64,000 nt of DNA from Mycobacteriales bacterium (GCA_013362805.1 JABFVL010000036.1:1-64000), one strand, 5' to 3'. Counted from the first letter of the stretch, positions 18,653 to 27,086 are shown. The notes: a model not told the origin generated them from the sequence alone. Numbers and translations are program-made.

Positions 18653-19084
18653 ATGAGCATCGAGATCGTTGGCGATTCCATCGAGCAGCAGGCCGACATC
18701 GACGCAATTATTGCGCTGGTGGCCGAAGTCGAATATGCGCAGCAGAACGAGCTGCCCGAGGCTTTCATGGAGCTTTTCTGGGCACAGGAGCCGGTATGGA
18801 CCACCGCCCACGGCATGCGCCTGTCAGGCTGGGAGACCATCAGCGAGTTCACCCACAAAGCACTGCCTGGAGCGATGAAGGAGTCGACCGCCTCCTATGA
18901 GGTTGTCCGCATCCAGTTCATCCGCCCCGATGTGGCCGCCGTCAATGTCCGCCAGCGACCGATCGACCTGGACGGCCACCCGCTGCCCGGTGCACCCGAA
19001 GGCCGCCCGCTTTACGTGCTGGCCAAGCAGGACGGCGAATGGAAGATCGCCGCTGCTCAGAACACACAGGTCAAAACCAACTGA
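18653..19084 (+). CDS. SgcJ/EcaC-like DUF4440 (SnoaL-fold) protein
   Basis: Small NTF2/SnoaL-fold protein of 143 residues. It has the SgcJ/EcaC pattern: an N-terminal helix with 'DIDAIIALVAEVEYAQQNE', 'FMELFWAQEPVWTTAHGMRLSGWETISEF', then beta strands with 'VAAVNVRQRPIDLDG' and the ending 'EWKIAAAQNTQV'. These are cytosolic proteins, often of unproven enzymatic role near oxidoreductases. The ATG at 18653 has AAGGAG at good spacing. Cotranscription with the upstream epimerase gene is likely. Confidence 0.85.
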   Translation: MSIEIVGDSIEQQADIDAIIALVAEVEYAQQNELPEAFMELFWAQEPVWTTAHGMRLSGWETISEFTHKALPGAMKESTASYEVVRIQFIRPDVAAVNVRQRPIDLDGHPLPGAPEGRPLYVLAKQDGEWKIAAAQNTQVKTN

Positions 19085-19188
19085 GAAAGTCTTCATTCCG
19101 CCGGTGGCGATGATCGACACACTGTCCTTATAATCACCGCGTTCAGAGGCCACGGCCGCATCAATCACGAGCTCTATCGATGCGCGAA

Positions 19189-19230
19189 CAGGAGATCCGC
19201 ACACAGCGGGCAGCGCAGTGGGATCTCCTG
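19189..19230. terminator. Possible convergent terminator hairpin
   Basis: Perfect 10-bp arms CAGGAGATCC (19189-19198) and GGATCTCCTG (19221-19230) enclose 22 nt, between the convergent SgcJ-like and DUF3237 genes. There is no clear T tract. The rest of 19085-19356 shows nothing coding. Confidence 0.4.
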
Positions 19231-19356
19231 CGCGTGCGGTCTTTATCCGCCTTAAAACGTAGGAAAGTTCTCACAGCAAAGATTCGAAAAGGACATCGGG
19301 AGGCAGGATGAGTATTCCGCGAACCACCCGAGATTTCCGCGAAACTACCGTGACCT

Positions 19357-19836
19357 CTAAGTCATGCGGTATAGGCGCAAATAGACTTCTGAAGCCAAAG
19401 TTGCTGTTTGAATTACGGCGAATGTGACGTTCAGCCACCTATATGGTTCGGCGCTGGTTTCGAACGTGACATAACCCCAGCCATTCTGCCACGTTCGTTG
19501 CTTTTCTGTGTAGAACGTTTGCTGCGGCTCCTCCGCAGGGAGCGGAGCTTGAGCTCCTATCAACAACGAAATTTCGGCACCATCGTGGGTATGGATCATG
19601 CAGGTCGCTGAGGATGTCACCACACCGTCGCTGGTAAACAGCGCCCTGCCACCGAAGTTGTACATAGTTCCGCGCAAACGCGGTCCCCGCACTCGACCCT
19701 CATCAGCAATGACAACCATTCGGCTACCCAACGGGGTTTCAAATATCTTGGATTTCATGGAAAAGGCGACATCACAGAGATGTTCCACATCAAATGACGT
19801 CACCGGCGGAGCGAGAAAATCGGAGCTTTCTTCCAT
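19357..19836 (-). CDS. DUF3237-family protein
   Basis: Beta-barrel-like protein of 159 residues that fits DUF3237: 'LGSRMVVIADEGRVRGPRLRGTMYNFGG', then 'ATCMIHTHDGAEISLLIGAQAPL' and a C terminus rich in aromatic strands ('YRWLNVTFAVI'). Family members are small cytosolic proteins of unknown biochemical function. No signal peptide. It stands alone, with an untranslated 590-nt region upstream. Confidence 0.8.
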   Translation of the reverse strand: MEESSDFLAPPVTSFDVEHLCDVAFSMKSKIFETPLGSRMVVIADEGRVRGPRLRGTMYNFGGRALFTSDGVVTSSATCMIHTHDGAEISLLIGAQAPLPAEEPQQTFYTEKQRTWQNGWGYVTFETSAEPYRWLNVTFAVIQTATLASEVYLRLYRMT

Positions 19837-20425
19837 GGAAACATCCCATCACAAACTCCCTCAAATGCTCGCATTGACGAAGGTTGGGAAGAAATCTTCC
19901 CAAATCTAGCCAGCTCTCCGGTTTGACTCCGCGCCGCTTCACTGGCACGCGCCGAGGCTCTGCGCGCTCCTCGCCTTTGTGAAGCCACTTGCTCACAGCG
20001 GGAACTTTCGGCAACGCTATTGGCGATTCACCTGGGCCGGCATCGTTCCAAATCGGCCGGCGAACCACCCCACAAGCCACACGCAATAGCTCACTTGCCG
20101 ACTCTTTGCCATCACCCTCTCCCCTATTTCAATGCAATAAACCCCGCCGTACCCGTAAGCAGTAACACGGCCACGAAAACAACGAGCCCATAGTGAACCG
20201 GCTATAGACCTTCGCAGGGAAATTCGAGGGAAATCGAATACGTAATCCCATTCGTGGCAGCGTAGACAATCACATACGGCACGGGGGAACTCCACAACTG
20301 TGAAGTTCTGCCTTTCCCCATCGATAATCTGGCCTTTCAATTTGTCGATTGTGATGCCTTGGCACGGTCAGAGTCTGTCATCGCTTATCTCTAAGTGCGT
20401 CCAGGGTTGAGCTTGGGGCTCCTTG
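19837..20425. other. Non-coding stretch with a palindrome and a possible ORF remnant
   Basis: At 19884-19903 there is an inverted repeat TTGGGAAGA-AA-TCTTCCCAA, 48 nt upstream of the DUF3237 start, which looks like an operator. At 20017-20340 on the minus strand an ORF of 107 codons (TTG start, C-x2-C motif in 'CDCLRCHEW') is preceded in another frame by an ATG-led 14-codon piece; this may be a decayed gene, but nothing identifies it. Confidence 0.35.
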
Positions 20426-20917
20426 TCACGGGCCGACGGGAAGCAGGAGCGCGCCAGTGAGATGAAGTAGTTCACTAGCGGTGGTTGGGAAGATTGTGTG
20501 GGGGGTTCCGGCGGCCGCCCAGAGCTGGCGATATTCAGTCAGTGCTGAATCGACCACGGTGGGAAGCGGCTTAGGGTGGCCGACAGGAGCCACGCCCCCT
20601 ATGGCCTGCCCGGTGGCTTGACGCACCTGTTCTGGAGTTGCACGCCGGAGTTTGCCACGTCCCCACCGAGTGGCAAGCGCAATTGTGTCCACCTTGTGCC
20701 GGCCGCTGGTTAAAACCAGCACGGGCTCATCGTCGGAGATGAAAATGAGACTGTTCGCGATCGCACCTATCTCGCAACCCAAGGCATCAGCGGCTTCGGC
20801 AGCTGTACGTGCCGGCGTCGTTAGCTCGCGTACCTGACCTGCAATACCGGCCTCGGCGAGGATTCGAGCGACTTGCAAACTGCGAACAGGCAAGGACGTG
20901 TTTTCTTGGGACGTCAT
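20426..20917 (-). CDS. YbaK/EbsC-family aminoacyl-tRNA deacylase-like protein
   Basis: Single-domain YbaK-like protein of 163 residues. It shows the family's 'GCEIGAIANSLIF' strand, 'PVLVLTSGRHKVD', 'KLRRATPEQVRQATGQAIGGVAPVGHP' (the GxxGGVAPxGH motif) and a C-terminal 'TELYRQLW.AAGTP...F'-like block. Members hydrolyse mischarged aminoacyl-tRNA, for example Cys- or Ala-tRNA(Pro); the substrate here is unknown. Start at 20917 follows AAAGGAG. Divergent from an XRE-cupin regulator, with a shared inverted repeat. Confidence 0.88.
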   Translation of the reverse strand: MTSQENTSLPVRSLQVARILAEAGIAGQVRELTTPARTAAEAADALGCEIGAIANSLIFISDDEPVLVLTSGRHKVDTIALATRWGRGKLRRATPEQVRQATGQAIGGVAPVGHPKPLPTVVDSALTEYRQLWAAAGTPHTIFPTTASELLHLTGALLLPVGP

Positions 20918-20937
20918 GTCACTCCTTTGCCACACGT

Positions 20938-20969
20938 GTTCCATATACAGAACGTTCTACATGTGGAAC
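20938..20969. promoter_or_regulatory. Putative XRE operator
   Basis: Imperfect inverted repeat GTTCCATATA ... CATGTGGAAC around a central AGAACGTTCT palindrome, in the divergent region of the YbaK and XRE genes. The nested symmetry suggests two overlapping binding sites. Confidence 0.5.
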
Positions 20970-21020
20970 GATAAATCCCTCCGCGTTTCACGTCAACCGC
21001 ACCGAAGAGAAGACGGCACC

Positions 21021-21527
21021 ATGGATCTGGCCAGCATTGGCTTGCGCATACGAGAGCTGCGCGAAGCGCAAGAAATTTCGTTGTCAGAGCTGGCACGCAG
21101 ATCCAAAATCGGCAAGGGAACGCTCTCGGAACTGGAGAGCGGCCGACGCAATCCCACCCTTGAAACGCTCTACGCTATTACAACAACACTGAGGGTGCCA
21201 CTGAGTAGTGCGCTGACATCCCCCGCCAAAATCTCAGGCCGGGCTGTAGAGGCTATCCTCATCGAGCGATTCGAGGCGGACAGCTCTGTCACGGAGACCT
21301 ATCGAGTTCGCATCCGTTCAGAAACCATGCAAAAATCCGCCGCCCATTCCGCCGGGACCAAAGAACACATGATCATTTTCACCGGCACGGCGCACGTCGG
21401 TCCCATCACCAACCCCACCCTAATCGGACCCGGCATGCACCATAGCTGGGCGGCTGATGTTCCACACTTGTATCAGGCGTCCACCGAAAACGTCGAGGCG
21501 CTGCTGATCGTGCGTTACCCGCAGTGA
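21021..21527 (+). CDS. XRE-family regulator with C-terminal cupin
   Basis: Regulator of 168 residues. The N-terminal helix-turn-helix (about 6-60, 'LSELARRSKIGKGTLSELESGRRNPTLETLY') is followed by a cupin-like beta barrel (about 75-165, 'HMIIFTGTAHVGP...PGMHHSWAADVPHLYQA'), typical of MerR-independent SutR/PuuR-like regulators. The start is at 21021; longer upstream in-frame text covers the operator and is not used. It is divergent from the ybaK-like gene and likely controls it. The ligand of the cupin is unknown. Confidence 0.88.
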   Translation: MDLASIGLRIRELREAQEISLSELARRSKIGKGTLSELESGRRNPTLETLYAITTTLRVPLSSALTSPAKISGRAVEAILIERFEADSSVTETYRVRIRSETMQKSAAHSAGTKEHMIIFTGTAHVGPITNPTLIGPGMHHSWAADVPHLYQASTENVEALLIVRYPQ

Positions 21528-21981
21528 CGCACCACTGCCGGACTGAACCAGTCGGACATCCCAATTTAAAGCGAGATGGAGGGAGTCCTGGTGTTGCATC
21601 GAGTAACCACCTACAGTGCGGAACCGAGGCCCGGCTTCATTCCCGCCGAGGAAAAGACCCAGACCATCACCGGCCCGAACCGCAGTCGGCACCTTTCGCG
21701 GGTAGTTCAACGTGTGGCCTTTGCCCGACAGTGTTTCCGGTTCGTTGAACTGCATAGATGGGTGCTCATATCACTCCACCAAACTAAGCTATGTGGATAG
21801 TTTGCTAGCGGCAAAACTGACCAAGATCTCACGGCCATGGACAGTTAGAAAGTCAGCGCAGCCAGAAAGCGCAGGCGACCCCCGCGTGTCGAACCTCTGA
21901 GTCCCTTTTGGATCTGCGTCCATCATTCCTGAACCCACAGCCGAGGAGCCTATGGCGCAAGCCATTACTTGACTTAGCCAG
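21528..21981. other. Non-coding stretch
   Basis: Lies between the XRE gene and the convergent MFS gene. Short ORFs occur in several frames, but none has a ribosome binding site or recognisable protein. A GGTTCGA word near 21885 is not part of a tRNA cloverleaf. Confidence 0.5.
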
Positions 21982-23388
21982 TTACCGCTGCCCGGGCGCG
22001 GATTCTTTGCGGGCAGCCGGAACGATCGCGGTGGCACACACCGCGGTGAGGGTGGCAATAGCTGCGGCTACTGCGAATGTGCGGGAAAAGGCATCTGTCG
22101 TTGGATGATGCGCGGTGAGCGCTGAACCAGCAATGCTTGACATCAGGGCAACCCCAAAGGCACCTCCGAGTTCGTGAGCTGTGCTGACGACCGCTGACCT
22201 CAGCCCTCGGTCTTTGGCGCCAGCCGCCGCGAGACTAGCGCTGAACGCGGTGACAAAAACTGCGCCGATACCGAAGGACGCTAGCGTGAGTCCAACGATC
22301 AGCGTTCCGCGAGATTGCCCGAGAGCGGCGGTGCCTTCACCGAGGGCAGCGAGGCCGAGGCTAAGTGTGGCAATCCAACGCGCGGATACCGACTGGAGCA
22401 AACGGCCGCCAAGTTGTGCCCCGGCGCCGACCGCTATGGCAACCGGCAAGAACTCAAGCCCGACGGCTAACGCACCGTCGCCATATACACGTTGCAGAGC
22501 AAAGCTTCCGAGGAAGAAGTTCCCGACCATGAGGCCAGTTGCGACGATCATGAGCAAAGACCCAGCAGCGATCGAGGGCTCGGCCAACAGTGAGATTTTC
22601 AGCAGGGGCTCTGCGGTGCGTTGCTCAACGAGTGCGAAGGTTGCCCAAAGCACGGCGCCCATAGCTAGCGCGAAAATAGTCCCAGGTGCCGCCCATCCGC
22701 TGCTTCCCGCATTTACCAACGCGTAGACAATCAGCGCCGTTCCCGCGGTGACAAATATGGCGCCAGGGACGTCCGAGCGAGCGGGAGTGCCACGTACTGG
22801 GCTGGTAAGGATCGGGAGTACGACTAGTAGGAGCGCGCCAATTGGCACGTTGATAGCGAACACCCATTCCCATCCCAACGACGAGGTGAGAATCCCGCCT
22901 ACTGAAACGCCAAGTGCTGTGCCGACAGCACTGAGTGCGCCCCATACCGCAAGTGCTTTGCCTCGTGCGGCCCCGTTGGTATGTGCGAGTAGGACAGCTA
23001 GGGCCGCAGGAGACAGCAGTGCTGCGCCCGCGCCTTGGGCTGCTCGTCCCGCGAGGAGTGTGACGGCATTGCCGGCGACGGCGCAAATGAGAGACGAGAT
23101 CGTGAACAGCAAGACCCCAGCGATGAGTACTCGCCGAGCACCAAAAACGTCGGCGGCTTTCCCACCAAGGAGCACGAGTCCACCGAAGAGTGTCGTGTAG
23201 ATCGTCATTACCCAGGTCAGCGTGGTTCGACCCACGTTAAGTTCGGTGCCGATATCTGGCAGAGCGACGTTCACGACCGTTACATCCAATACCAGCATGA
23301 GCTGCGCGACTGCTAGCACCACGATGGTCGTTGCCTGTCGTCGTGTCATTGAGCTGGGTTGCGGCGAAGCTAAGGCGATATCCCGCAT
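21982..23388 (-). CDS. MFS drug exporter (DHA2/14-TMS type)
   Basis: Membrane transporter of 468 residues with the hallmark 'LDVTVVNVALPDIG' in helix 1, 'GGKAADVFGARRVLIAG' between helices 2 and 3, and the antiporter motif region 'WGALSAVGTALGVSVGGILT'. Such proteins export hydrophobic compounds in exchange for protons. The ATG at 23388 follows AAAGGAG; a longer start would run through the operator. Divergent from a TetR gene with matching inverted repeats, so substrate-induced expression is likely. Confidence 0.9.
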   Translation of the reverse strand: MRDIALASPQPSSMTRRQATTIVVLAVAQLMLVLDVTVVNVALPDIGTELNVGRTTLTWVMTIYTTLFGGLVLLGGKAADVFGARRVLIAGVLLFTISSLICAVAGNAVTLLAGRAAQGAGAALLSPAALAVLLAHTNGAARGKALAVWGALSAVGTALGVSVGGILTSSLGWEWVFAINVPIGALLLVVLPILTSPVRGTPARSDVPGAIFVTAGTALIVYALVNAGSSGWAAPGTIFALAMGAVLWATFALVEQRTAEPLLKISLLAEPSIAAGSLLMIVATGLMVGNFFLGSFALQRVYGDGALAVGLEFLPVAIAVGAGAQLGGRLLQSVSARWIATLSLGLAALGEGTAALGQSRGTLIVGLTLASFGIGAVFVTAFSASLAAAGAKDRGLRSAVVSTAHELGGAFGVALMSSIAGSALTAHHPTTDAFSRTFAVAAAIATLTAVCATAIVPAARKESAPGQR

Positions 23389-23414
23389 TGCAATCTCCTT
23401 TAATCGTACGTGCA

Positions 23415-23452
23415 TGTACGAGTTATCGGGGTACGCTATCATAACTCGTACA
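23415..23452. promoter_or_regulatory. TetR operator, first copy
   Basis: Perfect 12-bp inverted repeat TGTACGAGTTAT (23415-23426) / ATAACTCGTACA (23441-23452) with a 14-nt spacer, between the MFS and TetR genes. Further GTACG words flank it. A related inverted repeat recurs downstream of the TetR gene. Confidence 0.7.
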
Positions 23453-23477
23453 TATGAGTACGACAAAAGGGGTGGGT

Positions 23478-24101
23478 ATGGAAGCTAAGCGCCCAGCACG
23501 CGACGCGCAGAGGCAACTTCGAGCGGATGCGCGCCGAAACATCGCTGCGATCTTGGATGCGGCCGAAGCATGTCTGACGCGCGACCCTGACGCCACCATC
23601 GCCGAGATTGTTCAAGTAGCCGGTGTGGGCAGGCAGACTCTCTATGGCCACTTTCCCACTAGGGCGGATCTCATAGACGCCGTATTCGAAGTCGCCACCC
23701 TGAGGGCGAACGAGACTCTTGACGCCGTCGACACCGAAGGTGAGCCAGAGCTGGCATTGGAGCGGTTGATTGCTTCAAGCTGGCGCGTGGTTCACGGATT
23801 CCGTGCCATTGTGGCGGCCGCCGAGCGAGAGTTGCCGCACCACCGGATTCGCAAACACCACGATCGACACGAGGAACGACTCGGTGCATTGCTCACCCAA
23901 GGTCGCAATGCGGGTGCTTTCCGCGATGACATGCCGCTCAATTGGCAAGTGGCGATGTGCTTCAGCCTCATGCATACGGGCGCGGCCGAGGTTATGGCTG
24001 GACGTGTTGACGACGACGAAGCGGAGCATGCCGTCGTCAACACGATCTTGGCCGCCTGCCTTAAGCGCGCCTCGGACGATGGGCACCGCGAGCAACCCTA
24101 G
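23478..24101 (+). CDS. TetR-family transcriptional regulator
   Basis: Repressor of 207 residues. The helix-turn-helix is at about 35-60 ('TIAEIVQVAGVGRQTLYGHFPTRADLI'), followed by a TetR_C-type domain with a His-rich helix ('ELPHHRIRKHHDRHEERLG'). The ATG at 23478 is preceded by AAAAGGGG; an upstream ATG at 23454 overlaps the operator and has no ribosome binding site. Divergent from the DHA2-type exporter, and probably binds both the intergenic repeat and the repeat after its own stop. Confidence 0.9.
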   Translation: MEAKRPARDAQRQLRADARRNIAAILDAAEACLTRDPDATIAEIVQVAGVGRQTLYGHFPTRADLIDAVFEVATLRANETLDAVDTEGEPELALERLIASSWRVVHGFRAIVAAAERELPHHRIRKHHDRHEERLGALLTQGRNAGAFRDDMPLNWQVAMCFSLMHTGAAEVMAGRVDDDEAEHAVVNTILAACLKRASDDGHREQP

Positions 24102-24109
24102 TTCTTCCC

Positions 24110-24168
24110 AACTCGTATATCCATGTCCGAGTTATGCTACCATTAACTCAGACATAGATATACGAGTT
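24110..24168. promoter_or_regulatory. TetR-type operator, second copy
   Basis: A 25-bp inverted repeat (24110-24134 / 24144-24168, two mismatches, 9-nt spacer) just after the TetR stop. Its outer AACTCGTA and inner AGTTA words match the first operator. It is placed as if to control the small ORF at 24184. Confidence 0.6.
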
Positions 24169-24183
24169 AACTGGGAGGCCCTC

Positions 24184-24321
24184 ATGTGCACCCGCTCCCA
24201 GTGGACGAACGTCAATTTGTGCGCTGGACTTCCGCAGGTCGAGGCAGTGGCACGTTGTGGTGAAGCAGCAGCTGGCGGGCTCCTAGCAGTAGTTCGTGTC
24301 GAGCTGAGGCGACTCATATGA
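24184..24321 (+). CDS. Small ORF downstream of a TetR-type operator
   Basis: An ATG-led ORF of 45 codons with GGGAGG 6 nt upstream, 16 nt after the second TetR-type inverted repeat. Contains three Cys and a hydrophobic Ala/Gly/Leu stretch. I do not recognise it. It could be a real small protein of the TetR regulon, or the first part of a gene lost by deletion, since nothing follows in frame before the convergent DoxX gene. The remaining 24322-24589 shows nothing. Confidence 0.35.
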   Translation: MCTRSQWTNVNLCAGLPQVEAVARCGEAAAGGLLAVVRVELRRLI

Positions 24322-24589
24322 ACATGGCCTAAGGCTCGCGCAATCATCCTTTGCCCAGCTCAAGTAATCAGCTAATGAAGTTGTATGCACACAATGGGGC
24401 TTCGCAGGTCAGAGCAGAAACGCTCGTCGAGTGAATGGTGAGAACCGGGGTGGAGCCACTCAGGTGGTGGTGCCCAGCGCTGCGGTGAGTGTTGCACCAG
24501 GTGATGGCTTGTCCCGCCCTCTCCGTTCGATGAGTTCTCCAGGTGCAAGGGCAGAGCACGACCCGTGCCCCACCCCGCTTGCGCACGGC

Positions 24590-24976
24590 TCAGCCGGTGA
24601 AGGGTTCCAGCGCGAAACGGCCGATGGCTACGAAGCCGATCAGGACAAGATAGCCCCCGTCTACCAGTGCGACTTTGGTCTCGCCACGGCGGATTCGCAA
24701 GATCACGGCACCAGTCATGATCAGTGTCAAACCGGTGGCCGCAACCGGTACCAGGATGGGCGCGATGTCCAGAATGGCAGGCAGGATCAGGCCCATGGCG
24801 CCGAGGATTTCGAATGTCCCGATGGTTTTGAGAGCGCCAGGCCGGAAGTCGAGAACCCAGCGCGCGGCGTCGTTCATTGCGGCCATTTTTTCCCGTGGGA
24901 TGAACAGCTTTCCGAAGCCGGAGAACAGGTAAACAGCGGCCATCAGGCCGGCGGTGATCCACAGTGCAACGTTCAT
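24590..24976 (-). CDS. DoxX-family membrane protein
   Basis: Membrane protein of 128 residues with four hydrophobic segments, matching DoxX-like proteins: 'VYLFSGFGKLFIPREKM' after helix 1 and 'GTFEILGAMGLILPAI' in the second. The ATG follows GGAGAAGAC. It lies 76 nt after the CMD gene and on the same strand as the ECF41 sigma factor, the arrangement known for ECF41 regulons, where DoxX or CMD proteins are the usual targets. Its biochemical role is unknown; a redox-related membrane function is generally assumed. Confidence 0.87.
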   Translation of the reverse strand: MNVALWITAGLMAAVYLFSGFGKLFIPREKMAAMNDAARWVLDFRPGALKTIGTFEILGAMGLILPAILDIAPILVPVAATGLTLIMTGAVILRIRRGETKVALVDGGYLVLIGFVAIGRFALEPFTG

Positions 24977-25052
24977 GAGTCTTCTCCTGCGCAGACCGTC
25001 GGGGAGGCTGCGGACGACCCGGGGTTACGGTCCGTCCGCAGCCTGGGGTGTG

Positions 25053-25523
25053 TCAGGCGTATTGCCCGGGCTGATACTGGCCGCCGGGGGTCCGGGTGAT
25101 TACGTTCAGTCGATTGAAGGCGTTGATCGTGCAGATCAATGCGACAAGGGCCATGAGCTGGTCCTCGTCGAAGTACTTGGACGCGTTCGCCCACACCTCA
25201 TCGGTGACGCCGCTGGAGTCGGCAAGGCGGGTCCCTTGCTCGGTGAGTTCTAACGCTGCCCGCTCCGCCTCGGTGTAGACGGTCGTCTCCCGCCACGCCC
25301 CGACCAGGTTGATTCGCACCACGCTCTCACCGGCGGCCGCGGCGTCCTTGGTATGCATGTCGAGGCAGCCGCCGCAGCCGTTGATCTGGCTGGCGCGGAT
25401 CTTCACCAGTTCCTGCACCGCCTTCGGCAGCGCCGAGTCGGTGATAACTTTGTTTGAAGAGATGATGAATTTTGCCCACCTTGCCCCAATATCGTTGCTC
25501 ATTGGGTTGATTCGACTTTCCAT
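25053..25523 (-). CDS. Carboxymuconolactone decarboxylase-family (AhpD-like) protein
   Basis: Protein of 156 residues with the AhpD-type active site 'INGCGGCLDMHTKDA' (C-x2-C followed by His), so probably a thiol-dependent peroxidase-like or redox protein. It is the first gene after the sigma factor on the same strand and has its own ECF41-type promoter at 25562-25588. ECF41 sigma factors characteristically drive a CMD, oxidoreductase or epimerase gene, and this fits. Start ATG follows GAAGGAG. Confidence 0.9.
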   Translation of the reverse strand: MESRINPMSNDIGARWAKFIISSNKVITDSALPKAVQELVKIRASQINGCGGCLDMHTKDAAAAGESVVRINLVGAWRETTVYTEAERAALELTEQGTRLADSSGVTDEVWANASKYFDEDQLMALVALICTINAFNRLNVITRTPGGQYQPGQYA

Positions 25524-25561
25524 CTCGGGTCTCCTTCGTCTTCGGATGCTTGCACCACTAC

Positions 25562-25588
25562 GACGAAGGGGACCGCAAAGAGGTAACA
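25562..25588 (-). promoter_or_regulatory. ECF41-type promoter of the CMD/DoxX genes
   Basis: On the minus strand, TGTTAC (-35) and CGTC (-10) are 17 nt apart, about 40 nt upstream of the CMD start. The spacing and both words resemble the published ECF41 consensus, and they repeat upstream of the sigma gene itself. Confidence 0.65.
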
Positions 25589-25608
25589 GCCAAAGCGCAC
25601 GCCAGGCG

Positions 25609-26490
25609 CTACTCGGGTCGCGCGGGCAGACCCATGGCGTCGAGGCGTTTGCGGTCGCTCACGGTCACGATCTCAACGATCCGGCCATCAATAACTGTGC
25701 AAACCACTAGGCCGAGAACCTTGCCGTTCGAGCCCCAGGCCACAAACCCAGGCTCGCCGTTGACCAGCACAGGCAGCACAGAGGTCATCGACTTGGCTCC
25801 CCGCAGAATCGGGCCAGCTACCTCTGTTGCCCCGACCGTGGTCAGCATGCCGCGCCGGTGGTACGTGCGCCAGGTCACCTCAGGATCGAGCAGCCGGACG
25901 AGGCCTTCAAAATCCCCGTTGCGCGCCGCGGCAAGAAACGCATCGACGACGGCGCGCTGCCGCCGCGGTTCCTCCTCCGGCAACGCGGTGCCCTGCACCT
26001 TTCGGCGGGCCCGGCTAGCCAGCATCTTCGTCGCGTTGGCGGACCGGCCGATGACCTCGCCGATCTCGGCGAAGGGCATCGCGAACATGTCGTGCAAAAT
26101 GAACGCCAGCCGCTCGGTGGGCGTGAGTGTGTCGAGCACCACCAATAGAGCAAGCCCGAGCGACTCGCCGAGCATCGCGTTGTCTTCCGGTGCCGCCCCA
26201 GTGTCGGCTGTCACGATCAGCTCGGGCAGCTGGTCATCGTACGGCAACTCGGCTCGGGCCTTACGTGAGCGAAGCACGTCGATGCAGACCCGGCCAACCA
26301 CGGTGGTCAGCCAGCCGGCCAAATTGTCGATCGTGTTCTCGTCTTGTCGGGCTAGCCGGATCCAGGCCTCTTGCACCGCGTCTTCAGCTTCTACCCGCGA
26401 TCCGAGCATCCGATAGGCAACCGCCACCAGACGCTCACGTTGCTGTTCAAATGCTTCCGCCAGGGGATCATTCGGGCCTGATTCGCTCAT
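25609..26490 (-). CDS. sigJ: ECF41-family sigma factor with SnoaL-like C-terminal domain
   Basis: Sigma factor of 293 residues. Region 2 covers about 15-85 ('VAYRMLGSRVEAEDAVQEAWIRLAR'), region 4 about 115-165 ('LTPTERLAFILHDMFAMPFAEIGEVIGRSANATKMLASRARRKV'), and a SnoaL-like C-terminal domain follows (about 180-285), which is the mark of ECF41/SigJ and modulates activity in place of a classical anti-sigma factor. The promoter upstream matches the one in front of the CMD gene, so it probably activates itself and the CMD/DoxX operon. The signal is unknown. Confidence 0.92.
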   Translation of the reverse strand: MSESGPNDPLAEAFEQQRERLVAVAYRMLGSRVEAEDAVQEAWIRLARQDENTIDNLAGWLTTVVGRVCIDVLRSRKARAELPYDDQLPELIVTADTGAAPEDNAMLGESLGLALLVVLDTLTPTERLAFILHDMFAMPFAEIGEVIGRSANATKMLASRARRKVQGTALPEEEPRRQRAVVDAFLAAARNGDFEGLVRLLDPEVTWRTYHRRGMLTTVGATEVAGPILRGAKSMTSVLPVLVNGEPGFVAWGSNGKVLGLVVCTVIDGRIVEIVTVSDRKRLDAMGLPARPE

Positions 26491-26527
26491 GTCGTTACCT
26501 TTCTTGCACGAGTTCCGTCATAGCTAT

Positions 26528-26554
26528 GACGAGCCCGAAGGCACCGAGGTAACT
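26528..26554 (-). promoter_or_regulatory. ECF41-type autoregulatory promoter
   Basis: Minus-strand AGTTAC and CGTC, 17 nt apart; GTTACCTC, CGTC and the following TAG are shared with the CMD promoter. The -10 word overlaps a perfect 16-bp palindrome (CGTCATAGCTATGACG, 26516-26531). Confidence 0.65.
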
Positions 26555-26763
26555 GTGCGGCGTGCCCCTTGATGGAAGCACGGGCGATCGGTAATCCAAA
26601 GGTGTTACCGCTGCCTTAGCCAACGTTCAAGGAGCTGCACCACCGTTTAGGGAAATCCTCTACACACGAGTGCGTGGTGAGCCCTAAAAATGTCACGCAA
26701 ACGTCCTCGCCCTGTAGGCCGGATCGGCGGCCGCGACCAGGAGCTGCGCGCAAGTGCAGCCGG

Positions 26764-27086
26764 TTAAGCGGTTGGTTTCCGACCTCTAGGACTTTTGCCA
26801 CCGGGAGAAGAAGTGGCGCTGGAAAGTCTCGCGAAATGAGTGGCGGCTTGGGCAACGGACCCACCGCCCGGGCCTGTTTGCACATTGTCTGCTGTTGCCT
26901 GAACAGCCTCGGTGTAATACGCAAGCCAGGCTTGAGTCGAAGCATCTAACAGCTCTCGACTGTCAGGGTTCCGCGCGAAGGCAAGGTCAGCTTCAGCCAC
27001 GCGATCTCAGTAGCCGGAGCTCCCTTTGCCCGAGCTCGTTCAAGAGCCTGCTCAATCCCAGGAACACGTGCACTAGGCCCATCCAT
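26764..27086 (-). pseudogene. Frameshifted small ORF
   Basis: ATG at 27086 opens 'MDGPSARVPGIEQALERA...' with helical coding character, but the frame stops early. Shifting by one base near 27000 joins it to an ORF continuing 'VAEADLAFARNPDSREL' and ending with a basic Gly/Ser/Lys-rich tail at 26764, giving a single protein of about 107 residues. One lost or gained base therefore explains both pieces. Family not recognised. Confidence 0.5.

Noticed and set aside
21860..21910. GGTTCGA-containing stretch on the minus strand as a tRNA remnant
   Set aside because: No acceptor, D or anticodon stems can be formed around it.
22181..23200. Long plus-strand ORFs opposite the MFS gene (also opposite the other MFS, PKS and SpoIIE genes)
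   Set aside because: These are antisense shadows of GC-rich coding sequence; composition is Arg/Pro/Ala/Ser-rich without family patterns.
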